A stretch of DNA of 64,000 bases from Varunaivibrio sulfuroxidans (GCF_029318635.1 NZ_CP119676.1:822614-886613); one strand, 5' to 3'. Positions 42,574 through 52,745 are shown, counted from the stretch's first letter. Program-made: numbers and translations. Notes: generated from the letters alone by a model not told the origin.

Positions 42574-43344
42574 ATGCGTTTACTTTCCGACCGACACCAA
42601 AAAATCATTGCTCAGGCCCGTCACGGCGGCGGCGTTCGCGTCGAGGCGTTGGCGCGCCAATTTCAAGTTTCCGAACAAACGATCCGCAAGGACCTCCACG
42701 ACATTTGCGAAGCGGGCGTCCTGAGGCGCATCCACGGCGGGGCGGTTCTGGCGGGCAGCATCGAAAATTTGGACTACGAGGCCCGCCACCACCTCGCCCA
42801 AGGCGAAAAAAACCTCATCGCCGCCGCCGCCGCACGCATCATCCCCGACCAGTGTTCCCTGTTTATCAACATCGGCACCACCACGGAAGCCGTCGCCCGC
42901 GCCCTTACGGACCATAAAAACCTCCTGGTGATCACAAATAATATAAATGTCGCCAATATCTTACGTCACTCCCCCCTAAACGAAGTCATTATCGCCGGAG
43001 GTAAGGTCCGCCATGCCGACGGCGGCGTCGTCGGCGAGGCGGCGGTCGATTTCATTAATCAGTTCAAGGTCGATTACGCGGTGATCGGCGTTTCGGCCAT
43101 CGACGAGGACGGCTCCCTGCTGGATTTCGATCTGCGTGAAGTGAAAGTCGCCCAGGCCATCATCGCCAACGCCAAACACGTTATCCTGGTCGCCGACAGC
43201 ATGAAATTCGAGCGCAGCGCCCCGGTGCGCATCGCCCACCTGTCGCAGGTGGGAAGTTTCATCACCGACCGCTTGGCTCCCGAGCCCCTGCGCTTGGTCT
43301 GCCAAAACGCCGGCGTGCATTTGATCGAGGCCGGTATCGGATAA
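42574..43344 (+). CDS. glpR: DeoR-family glycerol repressor GlpR
   Basis: 256 aa from the ATG at 42574 with AGAGG four bases upstream; an in-frame extension begins at 42535. The N-terminal DeoR helix-turn-helix is VEALARQFQVSEQTIRKDLHDICEAGVLRRIHGGAVL. The C-terminal effector domain contains LFINIGTTTEAVARAL, LLVITNNINVANIL and HVILVADSMKFERSAPVRI, the sugar-phosphate isomerase-like fold that senses glycerol 3-phosphate. It is the first gene before glpD and the glycerol importer, and likely represses them. Confidence 0.95.
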   Translation: MRLLSDRHQKIIAQARHGGGVRVEALARQFQVSEQTIRKDLHDICEAGVLRRIHGGAVLAGSIENLDYEARHHLAQGEKNLIAAAAARIIPDQCSLFINIGTTTEAVARALTDHKNLLVITNNINVANILRHSPLNEVIIAGGKVRHADGGVVGEAAVDFINQFKVDYAVIGVSAIDEDGSLLDFDLREVKVAQAIIANAKHVILVADSMKFERSAPVRIAHLSQVGSFITDRLAPEPLRLVCQNAGVHLIEAGIG

Positions 43345-43360
43345 TTTTTCGCGCATCATT

Positions 43361-43378
43361 AACTTTCGATTGAAAGTT
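43361..43378. promoter_or_regulatory. Candidate GlpR operator before glpD
   Basis: Perfect 7-bp inverted repeat AACTTTC-GATT-GAAAGTT in the 250-base gap between glpR and glpD, followed by an AT-rich stretch fit for a promoter. DeoR proteins of the glycerol class bind TTTCG/CGAAA-like sites. Confidence 0.55.
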
Positions 43379-43594
43379 ATAAATATTCGGTTTAGCCTTT
43401 TCCCAAATCCCTCCCCAAAGCGGGGTCTCGTCCCGGATGGATCGCATCCCGGACACCGCTCATCCCGGATCACCCGCCTCGGGGAGGGATTTTTCGGCGG
43501 ATAGCGTCCGTGTACAAACCTCCGCCGGGAAGTGGCGTCGGAAAATTTTACAGGGGTTCAATTTTTCACACCAATTTTGTCCTTGGGGGAACGC

Positions 43595-45193
43595 GTGAGG
43601 GATATTTTCGATATCGCCATTATCGGCGGCGGCGTCAACGGCTGCGGCATCGCACGCGACGCCGCCGGTCGGGGATTGTCGGTCTGCCTTGTCGAACAGG
43701 GCGACCTTGCCGGGGCCACCAGTTCGGCGAGCACCAAACTTATTCACGGCGGATTGCGCTATCTCGAATTTTATGAGTTCCGCCTGGTGCGCGAAGCACT
43801 CTTGGAACGCGAAGTGCTGTGGTCGATGGCGCCTCACATCATCCACCCGCTGCGCTTCATCCTCCCCCACACCAAGGGACTGCGCCCGGCTTGGCTGTTG
43901 CGCCTGGGGCTGTTCCTTTACGATCATCTGGGAGGGCGCAAGTTGCTTCCCGGCACGCGCACGATCGATCTCGTTCACGATCCCTTGGGCGCGCCGATGA
44001 AGCCCATCGCACGCACGGGGTTCGAATATTCCGACTGTGCCGTCGATGATTCCCGCTTGGTCGTTCTCAACGCCATCGCCGCACGGCAGAACGGCGCCGA
44101 AATTCTGACTCGCACCCGCTGCACCAGGGCCGTGGTCGAGAACGGCATGTGGACACTGAGCGCCGAACAAGTCCCCAATGGCGCGCCGATGACGATCCGG
44201 GCAAAAACCTTAATCAACGCCAGTGGGCCTTGGGTCTCTCAATTTCTGGAGCACGCCATCGGCGGACAGACGAAACACCGCGTACGCACGGTGAAGGGCA
44301 GCCACATCATCGTCAAGCGCCTGTTCGAACACAACCACGCCTATATTTTCCAAAACGGCGACGGGCGCATCGTCTTCGCCATCCCCTACGAAGACGACTT
44401 CACCCTGATCGGCACCACCGATGAGGATTATCAAGGCGATCCCGGAGATGTCGCGATCACGCCCAAGGAAATCGATTATCTGTGCCGGGTCTCGAACGAT
44501 TATTTCAAGACGGAAATCACGCCCGCCGACGTGGTCCATAGTTTTTCCGGAGTGCGCCCACTGTACGACGACAACGCGTCGGCCGCCCACAAGGCGACCC
44601 GCGATTATGTCCTAAAAATCGACACCATACCCGGACGCGACGGGGTCGGCGGCGCGCCGATGCTCAACATCTTCGGCGGCAAAATCACCACCTACCGCAA
44701 ACTCGCCGAACAGACGCTGGCCCATCTCGGACCGTATCTGCCGGGCATGTCCGCGCCGTGGACCGCGGGCGCGACGCTGCCCGGCGGCGACTTTCCAACC
44801 ACCGCATTTCAGAGCTTCCTCGACGATATTCGGGCGCGCCACCCCTTCCTCCCCGACGCGCTCGCACTACGCCTTGCGCGTACTTACGGGCGCACCGTCG
44901 AGACCGTTTTGGGCGCCGCCGACAGTCTGGCCGACCTAGGACACGATTTCGGCGCGGGACTGTATGAGGCCGAAGTTCGCTACCTGATCGCCAATGAATG
45001 GGCGCAGACCGCCGAGGATATCCTCTGGCGGCGCACCAAACTGGGACTGCGCATGTCCAAGCGACAAAAACAAGGCCTCGACGCCTGGATCGGCACACTG
45101 GCCGTTACGTCCCAAGACATAAAAAAAGACCCTCAACCGCTTGGAACGGAGACGACAACAGGGAGAGCGCTAGGAGATGTCACTCAGACTTGA
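43595..45193 (+). CDS. glpD: Aerobic glycerol-3-phosphate dehydrogenase GlpD
   Basis: 532 aa from the GTG at 43595, with GGGGGA four bases upstream; the frame is open further 5'. The FAD motif is DIAIIGGGVNGCGIARDAAGRGL, followed by the family segment TSSASTKLIHGGLRYLEFYEFRLVREALLERE and VRTVKGSHIIV. The C-terminal domain is LNIFGGKITTYRKLAEQTL onward. It oxidises glycerol 3-phosphate to dihydroxyacetone phosphate at the inner membrane, passing electrons to quinone. It overlaps the glpS start by 17 bases, so it is part of the glycerol operon. Confidence 0.97.
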   Translation: MRDIFDIAIIGGGVNGCGIARDAAGRGLSVCLVEQGDLAGATSSASTKLIHGGLRYLEFYEFRLVREALLEREVLWSMAPHIIHPLRFILPHTKGLRPAWLLRLGLFLYDHLGGRKLLPGTRTIDLVHDPLGAPMKPIARTGFEYSDCAVDDSRLVVLNAIAARQNGAEILTRTRCTRAVVENGMWTLSAEQVPNGAPMTIRAKTLINASGPWVSQFLEHAIGGQTKHRVRTVKGSHIIVKRLFEHNHAYIFQNGDGRIVFAIPYEDDFTLIGTTDEDYQGDPGDVAITPKEIDYLCRVSNDYFKTEITPADVVHSFSGVRPLYDDNASAAHKATRDYVLKIDTIPGRDGVGGAPMLNIFGGKITTYRKLAEQTLAHLGPYLPGMSAPWTAGATLPGGDFPTTAFQSFLDDIRARHPFLPDALALRLARTYGRTVETVLGAADSLADLGHDFGAGLYEAEVRYLIANEWAQTAEDILWRRTKLGLRMSKRQKQGLDAWIGTLAVTSQDIKKDPQPLGTETTTGRALGDVTQT

Positions 45194-46265
45194 CCATGTC
45201 TCGCGGATCGTTGACGGCGAGACACACATCGCGGACGTCTCGCTCACCCTGGAACGGGGAAGCATCAACGTTTTGCTCGGGCCGACCTTGTCGGGCAAGA
45301 CCAGCCTACTGCGCCTAATGGCCGGCCTTGACCGCCCGGACGAGGGGCGCGTCCTGATGGATAATGTCGATGTCACCGGCATTTCCGTCCGTCGGCGCAA
45401 CGTCGCCATGGTCTATCAGCAATTCATCAATTATCCGAGCCTCACGGTGTTCGATAACATCGCCTCGCCCCTTCGGGTTGGGGGGTATCCCAGGAAAGAA
45501 ATCGAGAGGAAAGTTCATCAAGCGGCGCAATTGCTGCGCCTGGACGGCCTGCTCGGGCGCAAACCGCTCGAATTGTCCGGCGGACAGCAGCAACGCACCG
45601 CCCTCGCCCGCGCCCTGGTCAAGAACGCCGATCTGGTGCTGCTCGACGAGCCGCTGGCCAATCTGGATTACAAGCTGCGCGAGGAACTGCGCGAGGAACT
45701 GCCTCGAATTTTCGAAAAAACCGGGTCCATCTTCGTCTACGCGACGACCGAACCCGGCGAAGCCCTGCTGTTGGGCGGCAACACGGCGAGCTTACATGAG
45801 GGGCGCGTCGTGCAGTTCGGACCCACCTTGGAGGTCTACCGCAAGCCGCACGATTTGCGTGCGGCGATGGTTTTTTCCGACCCGCCGATGAACCTTTTGG
45901 ACGTCACCGTCGAAAACGGCGCCGTCCATAACCCGGACGGCCTCGACGCGCCGCTGGGCGGCGTCCTCAGCGGGCTCGCGCCGGGCCGGTACACCCTCGC
46001 CTTTCGCCCCAATCACCTGCACGTCCATCGCAGCAACGCCGCGCAAATTCCCATTGCGGTCAAGGTCGCGGTCACGGAGATTACCGGATCGGAAAGTTTC
46101 GTGCATGTGGATTTCGACGGGAAACGCTGGGTCAGCCTGACCCGCGGCGTCCATAACTTCGAGATCGACACGCAAATAGAAGTTTACTTCGACACGGCGC
46201 GGGCTTTCGTCTTCACTCCGGCGGGCGCGCTGGTCGCCGCGCCTCAGACTCGGGCGGGGGACTGA
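45177..46265 (+). CDS. glpS: Glycerol ABC importer ATPase GlpS
   Basis: 362 aa. Walker A GPTLSGKT (35-42), signature LSGGQ (133-137), Walker B LVLLDE (Asp157, catalytic Glu158). The H-loop is missing its histidine: where other importers have VTHDQ, it reads ATTEP with Thr191. A C-terminal TOBE/OB domain follows (about 245-350). It pairs with GlpT; the two have complementary defects (see findings). It overlaps glpD and is six bases before glpT. AGGAG lies directly before the ATG. Confidence 0.95.
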   Translation: MSLRLDHVSRIVDGETHIADVSLTLERGSINVLLGPTLSGKTSLLRLMAGLDRPDEGRVLMDNVDVTGISVRRRNVAMVYQQFINYPSLTVFDNIASPLRVGGYPRKEIERKVHQAAQLLRLDGLLGRKPLELSGGQQQRTALARALVKNADLVLLDEPLANLDYKLREELREELPRIFEKTGSIFVYATTEPGEALLLGGNTASLHEGRVVQFGPTLEVYRKPHDLRAAMVFSDPPMNLLDVTVENGAVHNPDGLDAPLGGVLSGLAPGRYTLAFRPNHLHVHRSNAAQIPIAVKVAVTEITGSESFVHVDFDGKRWVSLTRGVHNFEIDTQIEVYFDTARAFVFTPAGALVAAPQTRAGD

Positions 46266-46270
46266 TTGTC

Positions 46271-47350
46271 ATGGCGCGTATCGAATTGAACGCACTCGCC
46301 CATTCGTATCTCGGCGATCCCACCGGTTCGGTGGATTTCGCCCTCAAAGAGTTGAACCATGTCTGGGAAGACGGCGGCGCGTACGCCCTACTGGGCCCAT
46401 CGGGGTGCGGCAAGACGACCTTGTTGAACATCATCTCGGGGCTGATCACGCCGACCGAGGGACGGGTGCTGTTCGACGGCCGGGATGTGACCCACAAGCC
46501 GCCCGAACAGCGCAACATCGCCCAGGTCTTCCAGTTTCCGGTGATCTACGACACCATGACGGTCTACGACAACCTCGCCTTCCCCCTGCGCAACCGGGGC
46601 GTCAAAAACGCCGAGGTCGAGCGGCGGGTGCGCGAAACGGCGGCCCTCCTCGACCTGTCGGACAGCCTGCGAAATAAAGCCCGGGGATTGACGGCGGACG
46701 CCAAGCAAAAAATCTCCCTGGGGCGGGGATTGGTGCGGTCCGACGTTTCCGCAATCCTGTTCGACGAGCCGCTGACCGTGATCGACCCCCACCTAAAATG
46801 GCAATTACGCAGCCAGCTCAAGCACCTGCATAAACGTTTCAATCACACCATGGTCTATGTCACCCATGACCAGACCGAGGCGCTGACCTTCGCCGATACC
46901 GTCGTCGTCATGTACGACGGCGCGGTGGTTCAGATGGGATCGCCGGAAGACCTGTTCGAGCGCCCCAGCCATACCTTCGTCGGCTATTTCATCGGATCGC
47001 CGGGAATGAACGTGCATCCTTGCTCGGTGCACGGCAATGTCGCGAGGGTTGGCGGGCGCGATATTCCGCTCGGGCGCGATTATCCGGCGCAACGCGCCGG
47101 GACGAAAACGGAATTGGGAATCCGCCCCGAATTCATCACCCTGTCCTCGGCGTCTTCGGGGATCGCCGTCACCCTGATCAAGGTCGAGGACATGGGGCGC
47201 TACAAGTTGGCGCGCGTCGCATTGGACACGTTCGAATTCAACGTCACCGTCCCCGAAGATCGGGCCATCGCGCCGGACGGTCTGACCATGACCTGCGACC
47301 CCGCGCACGCCTTGATCTACGCCGACGGCCATCTGGTGGAGGGAACCTGA
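46271..47350 (+). CDS. glpT: Glycerol ABC importer ATPase GlpT
   Basis: 359 aa. Walker A GPSGCGKT (42-49), Walker B AILFDE (Asp165, Glu166) and H-loop VTHDQ (His199) are intact. The ABC signature is degenerate: instead of LSGGQ it reads LTADAKQK (140-147), a sequence I recall as typical for GlpT. A C-terminal regulatory OB domain follows. Its partner GlpS has a normal LSGGQ but no H-loop histidine. In such a heterodimer one ATP site would be complete and one incomplete. It is a homologue of the glycerol importer of rhizobia, not the unrelated GlpT antiporter of E. coli. Confidence 0.95.
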   Translation: MARIELNALAHSYLGDPTGSVDFALKELNHVWEDGGAYALLGPSGCGKTTLLNIISGLITPTEGRVLFDGRDVTHKPPEQRNIAQVFQFPVIYDTMTVYDNLAFPLRNRGVKNAEVERRVRETAALLDLSDSLRNKARGLTADAKQKISLGRGLVRSDVSAILFDEPLTVIDPHLKWQLRSQLKHLHKRFNHTMVYVTHDQTEALTFADTVVVMYDGAVVQMGSPEDLFERPSHTFVGYFIGSPGMNVHPCSVHGNVARVGGRDIPLGRDYPAQRAGTKTELGIRPEFITLSSASSGIAVTLIKVEDMGRYKLARVALDTFEFNVTVPEDRAIAPDGLTMTCDPAHALIYADGHLVEGT

Positions 47351-47351
47351 G

Positions 47352-48227
47352 ATGAACAAATGGACCGACAACCGCGCCTGGTTCCTGGTCGCCCCGGTGG
47401 TCGTTCTGGTCGCCTTCAGCGCCATTATCCCCCTGATGACGGTGGTCAACTATTCGGTACAGGACACCTTCGGCAACAACCAATTCTTTTGGGCCGGCAT
47501 CGAATGGTTCCGTGAAATTCTGTCGTCGCAGCGCTTCCACAGCGCCTTGGGGCGTCAGTTTCTCTTTTCCTTTATTATTCTGGCGCTGGAAATTCCCCTC
47601 GGCATCGCGATCGCGCTGGCGATGCCCAAGCGTGGCTTCTGGGTCCCGGTCTGCCTGATTACGATGGCCCTGCCGCTGCTTATTCCCTGGAACGTGGTCG
47701 GCACCATCTGGCAGATTTTCGCCCGCGACGATATCGGACTTTTGGGTGTCGCCGCCAACAAGGCCGGGCTCCATTACAATTACACCAAAAATGTCTTCGA
47801 CGCCTGGGCGACGGTCGTCACCATGGATATCTGGCATTGGACGTCGCTGGTCGTGCTTCTGTGCTATGCCGGATTGCAGTCCATCCCCGACGCCTTTTAT
47901 CAGGCCGCCAAAATCGACGGGGCGAGCCGCTGGGCGGTGTTCCGCTACATTCAGCTTCCGAAATTGCACCGGGTGCTTCTGATCGCGGTCCTGCTCAGGT
48001 TCATGGACAGCTTCATGATCTACACCGAACCGTTCGTCGTCACCGGCGGCGGGCCCGGCAACGCCACCACGTTTTTATCCATCGATCTGGTCAAAATGGC
48101 GCTTGGACAATTCGACCTCGGTCCGGCGGCGGCGATGTCGATCATTTATTTCCTGATCATCCTGGCGCTGTGTTGGGTCTTCTACACGGTGATGACCAAC
48201 ACCGATAAGCGGGAGAGCGGATCATGA
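47352..48227 (+). CDS. glpP: Glycerol ABC importer permease GlpP
   Basis: 291 aa, six membrane helices of the MalF-type fold. The ATPase-contact EAA loop is AAKIDGASRWAVFRYIQLPKL. The start follows the glpT stop with no spacer, and the last bases overlap glpQ (ATGA). It carries glycerol across the inner membrane together with GlpQ. Confidence 0.95.
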   Translation: MNKWTDNRAWFLVAPVVVLVAFSAIIPLMTVVNYSVQDTFGNNQFFWAGIEWFREILSSQRFHSALGRQFLFSFIILALEIPLGIAIALAMPKRGFWVPVCLITMALPLLIPWNVVGTIWQIFARDDIGLLGVAANKAGLHYNYTKNVFDAWATVVTMDIWHWTSLVVLLCYAGLQSIPDAFYQAAKIDGASRWAVFRYIQLPKLHRVLLIAVLLRFMDSFMIYTEPFVVTGGGPGNATTFLSIDLVKMALGQFDLGPAAAMSIIYFLIILALCWVFYTVMTNTDKRESGS

Positions 48228-49021
48228 GAAAGCGTACATGGGCGACCATCGCCTACATCGTGTTCCTGCTTTTGCCGATTTACTGGCTGCTCAGCATGTC
48301 GCTGAAAAGCAACGAGGAAATCCTGTCCACCTTCGCCCTGTGGCCACAGCACCCGACGTTGGCCAATTATATCGTCATTTTCACCGACCCGGCGTGGTAT
48401 TCGGGCTACATCAACTCGATAACCTACGTCGTCATGAATACCGTGATCTCGCTCACCGTGGCGCTTCCGGCGGCATACGCATTTTCACGCTATCGCTTCC
48501 TCGGCGACAAGCACCTGTTTTTCTGGCTGCTGACCAACCGGATGGCCCCGCCGGCGGTGTTCGCCCTGCCGTTTTTCCAATTGTACTCGTCGATCGGCCT
48601 GTTCGACACACCGATCGCGGTCGCCCTCGCGCACTGCCTGTTTAACGTCCCCCTGGCGGTGTGGATACTGGAAGGCTTTATGTCCGGCGTCCCGCGTGAA
48701 ATCGACGAGACCGCCTATATCGACGGCTACGGCTTTGCGCGTTTTTTCGTGCGTATTTTCATGCCGTTGATTTCGTCCGGCATCGGCGTTACCGCATTTT
48801 TTATTTTCATGTTCTCGTGGGTCGAATTGCTGCTCGCGCGGACCCTGACCTCGGTCAACGCCAAACCGATCGCCGCCACCATGACGCGTACCGTTTCGGC
48901 CGCGGGCATGGACTGGGGCGTTCTCGCCGCCGCCGGGATACTGACCATTATCCCCGGCGCGCTGGTGATTTATTTCGTCCGCAACCACATCGCCAAGGGC
49001 TTCGCCCTGGGTCGGGTCTAA
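48224..49021 (+). CDS. glpQ: Glycerol ABC importer permease GlpQ
   Basis: 265 aa, six helices, MalG-type. The EAA loop is DETAYIDGYGFARFFVRIFMPLI, and the fold ends with VIYFVRNHIAKGFALGRV, a normal closing helix. Overlaps glpP and is followed by the DUF2160 gene. It is not related to the glycerophosphodiester phosphodiesterase that shares the name in E. coli. Confidence 0.95.
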   Translation: MRKRTWATIAYIVFLLLPIYWLLSMSLKSNEEILSTFALWPQHPTLANYIVIFTDPAWYSGYINSITYVVMNTVISLTVALPAAYAFSRYRFLGDKHLFFWLLTNRMAPPAVFALPFFQLYSSIGLFDTPIAVALAHCLFNVPLAVWILEGFMSGVPREIDETAYIDGYGFARFFVRIFMPLISSGIGVTAFFIFMFSWVELLLARTLTSVNAKPIAATMTRTVSAAGMDWGVLAAAGILTIIPGALVIYFVRNHIAKGFALGRV

Positions 49022-49037
49022 GGGGGGGGGGAACACC

Positions 49038-49319
49038 ATGAACGCATTGGCATGGATGGCCTGGACCTGGCCTACCGCGATTTTTTTCATCACCATTTTC
49101 GCGATTCTCGTGGGCATGACGGTATGGGCGATTGCGTCCCCCGAAACCCCACGGGTCGGCATCCTGCGCATCCCCACCACGCGCGGAGATCGCCTGTTCG
49201 TCGCGCTGCTGGGCAGCGCCTTCATCTGCCTGGGATGGCTCCTTTGGATCGGGCCGGACCTCTGGTGGGCTCTCGCCTTCGACGCCGTATACGCCCTCGC
49301 GGTTTTTCGCTGGGTGTAA
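49038..49319 (+). CDS. Small membrane protein of the glycerol importer operon (DUF2160)
   Basis: 93 aa, three membrane helices: AWTWPTAIFFITIFAILVGMTVWAIA, LFVALLGSAFICLGWLLWIG and WWALAFDAVYALAVFRWV, joined by the conserved RVGILRIPTTRGDRLF loop. DUF2160 genes are known to sit between glpQ and glpV in alphaproteobacteria. A role in transporter assembly or stability is likely but unproven. Confidence 0.88.
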   Translation: MNALAWMAWTWPTAIFFITIFAILVGMTVWAIASPETPRVGILRIPTTRGDRLFVALLGSAFICLGWLLWIGPDLWWALAFDAVYALAVFRWV

Positions 49320-49387
49320 ATCAACGGGAGTTTTTTGTAATGGGGTGAAACGACGTCGCGCCCGACAACTTTAAGGGGAGTTTATAA

Positions 49388-51106
49388 ATGAGACCGCGCT
49401 CAAAGGCGGCGATTGCCGCAATTGGCCTGTTGTTCGTCTCGCATACCGCCTTGGCGGATATGAATGCGGCGAAAAAATGGGTCGATAACGAATTTCAGCC
49501 ATCGACCCTGTCGAAGGCCGATCAAATGAAGGAAATGCAGTGGTTCATCAAGGCCGCCGAACCTTTCAAGGGAATGGAAATCAACGTCGTTTCGGAAACG
49601 TTGACAACCCACAAATACGAATCCCAAGTGCTCGCCAAGGCGTTTTATGAAATCACCGGAATCAAGGTGAACCATGACATCATCGGCGAGGGCGACCTGA
49701 TCGAAAAACTGCAAACGCAAATGCAGTCGGGGAAAAACATCTACGACGCCTATGTCAACGATTCCGACCTGATCGGCACCCACTTCAGATACAACTTCGT
49801 CGAACCGTTGAGCGACTGGATGGCCGGCGACGGAAAATCGGTCACCGACCCGTATCTGGATATCAAGGACTTTATCGGCCTGTCGTTCACCACCGCGCCC
49901 GACGGCAAGCTCTATCAGCTTCCCGACCAACAGTTCGCCAATTTGTACTGGTTTCGTTACGACTGGTTCACCAACCCCGAACTGAAGGCCAAGTTTAAGG
50001 CCAAGTACGGCTACGACCTCGGCGTACCGGTCAACTGGTCGGCTTACGAGGACATCGCCAATTTCTTTACCAACGATGTCAAGGAAATCGACGGCAAGCG
50101 GGTCTATGGCCACATGGATTACGGTAAGAAGGACCCATCCCTAGGGTGGCGCTTCACCGACGCTTGGCTGTCGATGGCCGGCGCCGGCGACAAGGGGCTA
50201 CCCAACGGACTCCCGGTCGATGAATGGGGCATCCGCATGGAAGGCTGCCGTCCGGTCGGCTCCGAGGTCTCCCGCGGCGGAGCCACCAACGGCCCGGCCG
50301 CCGTGTATTCGGTACGTAAATATATCGACTGGCTGAAGAAATACGCCCCACCATCCGCCGCCGGAATGGTCTTCAGCGAAGCGGGTCCGGTACCCGCCCA
50401 AGGCGAAATCGCCCAACAGATATTCTGGTACACCGCCTTTACCGCCGACATGGTAAAAAAGGGCCTGCCCGTGGTCAACGCCGACGGCACGCCGAAATGG
50501 CGGATGGCCCCCTCGCCCCACGGTCCCTACTGGGAAAAAGGCATGAAATTGGGCTATCAGGACGCCGGGTCGTGGACGTTGCTCAAATCCACCCCCGTCA
50601 AGCGGCGCATGGCGGCTTGGCTTTACGCCCAATTCACGGTGTCCAAAACCGTGAGCCTGAAAAAAAGCCACGTCGGGCTGACCTTCATCCGCAACAGCGA
50701 TATCTGGGACAAATCCTTCACCAAACGGGCCCCGGAATTGGGCGGATTGATCGAATTTTACCGCTCGCCCGCGCGTCTTTTGTGGACACCCACCGGGGTC
50801 AATGTGCCGGATTATCCGAAACTGGCGCAATTGTGGTGGCAAAACATCGGCGACGCCAGTTCGGGCGCGAAAACCCCACAAGAGGCCATGAACAGTCTCG
50901 CCCAAGCACAAGACAAGGTGATGGCGCGTATCGAACGGGCCGGCGTGCAAGGCAAATGCGGCCCGAAGCTGAACCCGAAGGTCGATCCCGCCGTCTGGCT
51001 AAACCGCCCCGGCGCGCCGAAGCCTAAGCTGGCCAACGAGAAGCCGCAGGGCGTTACCGTCGATTACGACAAACTGATCGCAAGCTGGAACGAAACGGCG
51101 AAATAG
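49388..51106 (+). CDS. glpV: Glycerol-binding protein GlpV of the ABC importer
   Basis: 572 aa, longer than most binding proteins of its class. A signal peptide ([17 protein letters not shown]) precedes a type-1 ligand-binding fold with [37 protein letters not shown] near 80-120 and several aromatic-rich blocks ([14 protein letters not shown]). It delivers glycerol to GlpPQ. GGGGAG precedes the ATG. A 12-bp hairpin follows it, before glpK. Confidence 0.95.
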   Translation: MRPRSKAAIAAIGLLFVSHTALADMNAAKKWVDNEFQPSTLSKADQMKEMQWFIKAAEPFKGMEINVVSETLTTHKYESQVLAKAFYEITGIKVNHDIIGEGDLIEKLQTQMQSGKNIYDAYVNDSDLIGTHFRYNFVEPLSDWMAGDGKSVTDPYLDIKDFIGLSFTTAPDGKLYQLPDQQFANLYWFRYDWFTNPELKAKFKAKYGYDLGVPVNWSAYEDIANFFTNDVKEIDGKRVYGHMDYGKKDPSLGWRFTDAWLSMAGAGDKGLPNGLPVDEWGIRMEGCRPVGSEVSRGGATNGPAAVYSVRKYIDWLKKYAPPSAAGMVFSEAGPVPAQGEIAQQIFWYTAFTADMVKKGLPVVNADGTPKWRMAPSPHGPYWEKGMKLGYQDAGSWTLLKSTPVKRRMAAWLYAQFTVSKTVSLKKSHVGLTFIRNSDIWDKSFTKRAPELGGLIEFYRSPARLLWTPTGVNVPDYPKLAQLWWQNIGDASSGAKTPQEAMNSLAQAQDKVMARIERAGVQGKCGPKLNPKVDPAVWLNRPGAPKPKLANEKPQGVTVDYDKLIASWNETAK

Positions 51107-51124
51107 GCTTGCCCACACTCGAAG

Positions 51125-51160
51125 CCTCCGGGCCGGAAATTCCGATTCCCGGCCCGGAGG
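51125..51160 (+). other. Intercistronic hairpin between glpV and glpK
   Basis: A perfect 12-bp stem CCTCCGGGCCGG/CCGGCCCGGAGG across a 12-base loop, 18 bases after the glpV stop. No T-run follows, so it may guard the 3' end of the binding-protein mRNA or lower readthrough into glpK. Confidence 0.6.
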
Positions 51161-51212
51161 TCCGACGCTACCATACGGACGGACGGCGCCGTCACACATT
51201 CGGGAGAACACC

Positions 51213-52745
51213 ATGACCGCGTATATCCTCGCCATTGACCAGGGCACCACATCGTCGCGGGCGATCGTGTTCGATCGCGACCATCGTCCGGTGGCGATCG
51301 CGCAGCGAGAATTTCCGCAACATTTTCCGGCCTCGGGCTGGGTCGAACACGACCCCGAGGACATCTGGCGAAGCGTCCTGGACAGCGCGCGCGAGGCGAT
51401 CGCCAAGGTCGAAACCAAGACCGGAGCCGCCGACATTCAAGCCATCGGGATCACCAACCAGCGCGAAACCACCGTGATCTGGGACCGCGAAACCGGCGCC
51501 GCCATCCATCCCGCCATCGTCTGGCAAGACCGGCGTACGGCCGATCTCTGCGATACGCTGAAAGATGCCGGCCACGAAGCCGTCGTGCGCCACAAAACCG
51601 GTCTATTGCTCGATCCTTATTTTTCCGCGACCAAGATCGCCTGGATTTTGGACGCCGTCCCCGGCGCGCGGGCGCGGGCGCAAAAGGGCGAACTGGCGTT
51701 CGGCACCATCGACAGTTTCGTGCTTTGGCGGCTAACCGGCGGCGCGGTACACGCCACCGACGAGACCAACGCCGCGCGCACCCTGCTTTACCATATTCAC
51801 GACCATTGCTGGGACGACGATCTGCTCGACCTGTTTAACGTTCCCCGCGCGATTCTGCCCGAAGTTCGCGATAGCGACGACGATTTCGGCGTCACGGCGG
51901 CGGCCCTCTTCGGCCGCGCCATCGCGATCCGCGGTATCGCCGGCGATCAACATGCGGCGAGCATCGGACAGGCCTGCTTTCAACCCGGCATGATGAAATC
52001 GACCTACGGCACCGGATGCTTCGCCTTGCTCAACACCGGGGCCGAGGCCGTCCTATCGCAAAACCGCCTGTTAACCACCGTCGCCTACCGCATCGGTGGG
52101 CGGACGACATACGCCCTGGAAGGCTCGATCTTCATCGCCGGGGCCGCCGTGCAGTGGCTGCGCGACGGCCTGGGAATCATTGAAAACGCCGCCGATACCG
52201 ACCGGATGGCACGCGACGGCGACCCCCTCCAAGACGTCTATCTGGTGCCCGCCTTCACCGGGCTTGGCGCGCCCTATTGGGACGCCCACGCCCGCGGCGC
52301 GATGTTCGGACTAACCCGGGCCACGGGGCCGAAGGAGTTCGCGCGCGCCGCGCTGGAGGCGGTGTGCTATCAGACCCGCGATCTTCTTGAAGCGATGCGC
52401 CGGGATTGGCCCCGGAGCGAGGGCGCGGCGACGGCGCTGCGCGTCGATGGCGGCATGGTCGCCAACGACTGGACCATGCAATGCCTCGCCGATATCTTAA
52501 ACGCCACCGTCGATCGGCCACACACCCTGGAAACCACGGCCCTGGGCGCGGCGTATCTGGCGGGAAAGGCGATCGGGCTTTATCCCGATATGGAAAGTTT
52601 CGCCGCCTCCATGCGTTTCGAGAAACGCTTCACGCCCGAAATGGACGCCGCCGTGCGCGAGCGCAAATACCAAGGCTGGCGGCGCGCCGTCGCACGCACC
52701 CTGTCGGGCGGGAGAGATACCCCCCCTACGCCCCAAGCCGGGTGA
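51213..52745 (+). CDS. glpK: Glycerol kinase GlpK
   Basis: 510 aa. FGGY-family kinase that phosphorylates glycerol with ATP. Hallmarks: the phosphate motif [38 protein letters not shown], the [17 protein letters not shown] segment, and the C-terminal [28 protein letters not shown] is upstream. It is the last gene of the glycerol module and overlaps the nosX stop on the opposite strand by 20 bases. Confidence 0.97.
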   Translation: MTAYILAIDQGTTSSRAIVFDRDHRPVAIAQREFPQHFPASGWVEHDPEDIWRSVLDSAREAIAKVETKTGAADIQAIGITNQRETTVIWDRETGAAIHPAIVWQDRRTADLCDTLKDAGHEAVVRHKTGLLLDPYFSATKIAWILDAVPGARARAQKGELAFGTIDSFVLWRLTGGAVHATDETNAARTLLYHIHDHCWDDDLLDLFNVPRAILPEVRDSDDDFGVTAAALFGRAIAIRGIAGDQHAASIGQACFQPGMMKSTYGTGCFALLNTGAEAVLSQNRLLTTVAYRIGGRTTYALEGSIFIAGAAVQWLRDGLGIIENAADTDRMARDGDPLQDVYLVPAFTGLGAPYWDAHARGAMFGLTRATGPKEFARAALEAVCYQTRDLLEAMRRDWPRSEGAATALRVDGGMVANDWTMQCLADILNATVDRPHTLETTALGAAYLAGKAIGLYPDMESFAASMRFEKRFTPEMDAAVRERKYQGWRRAVARTLSGGRDTPPTPQAG

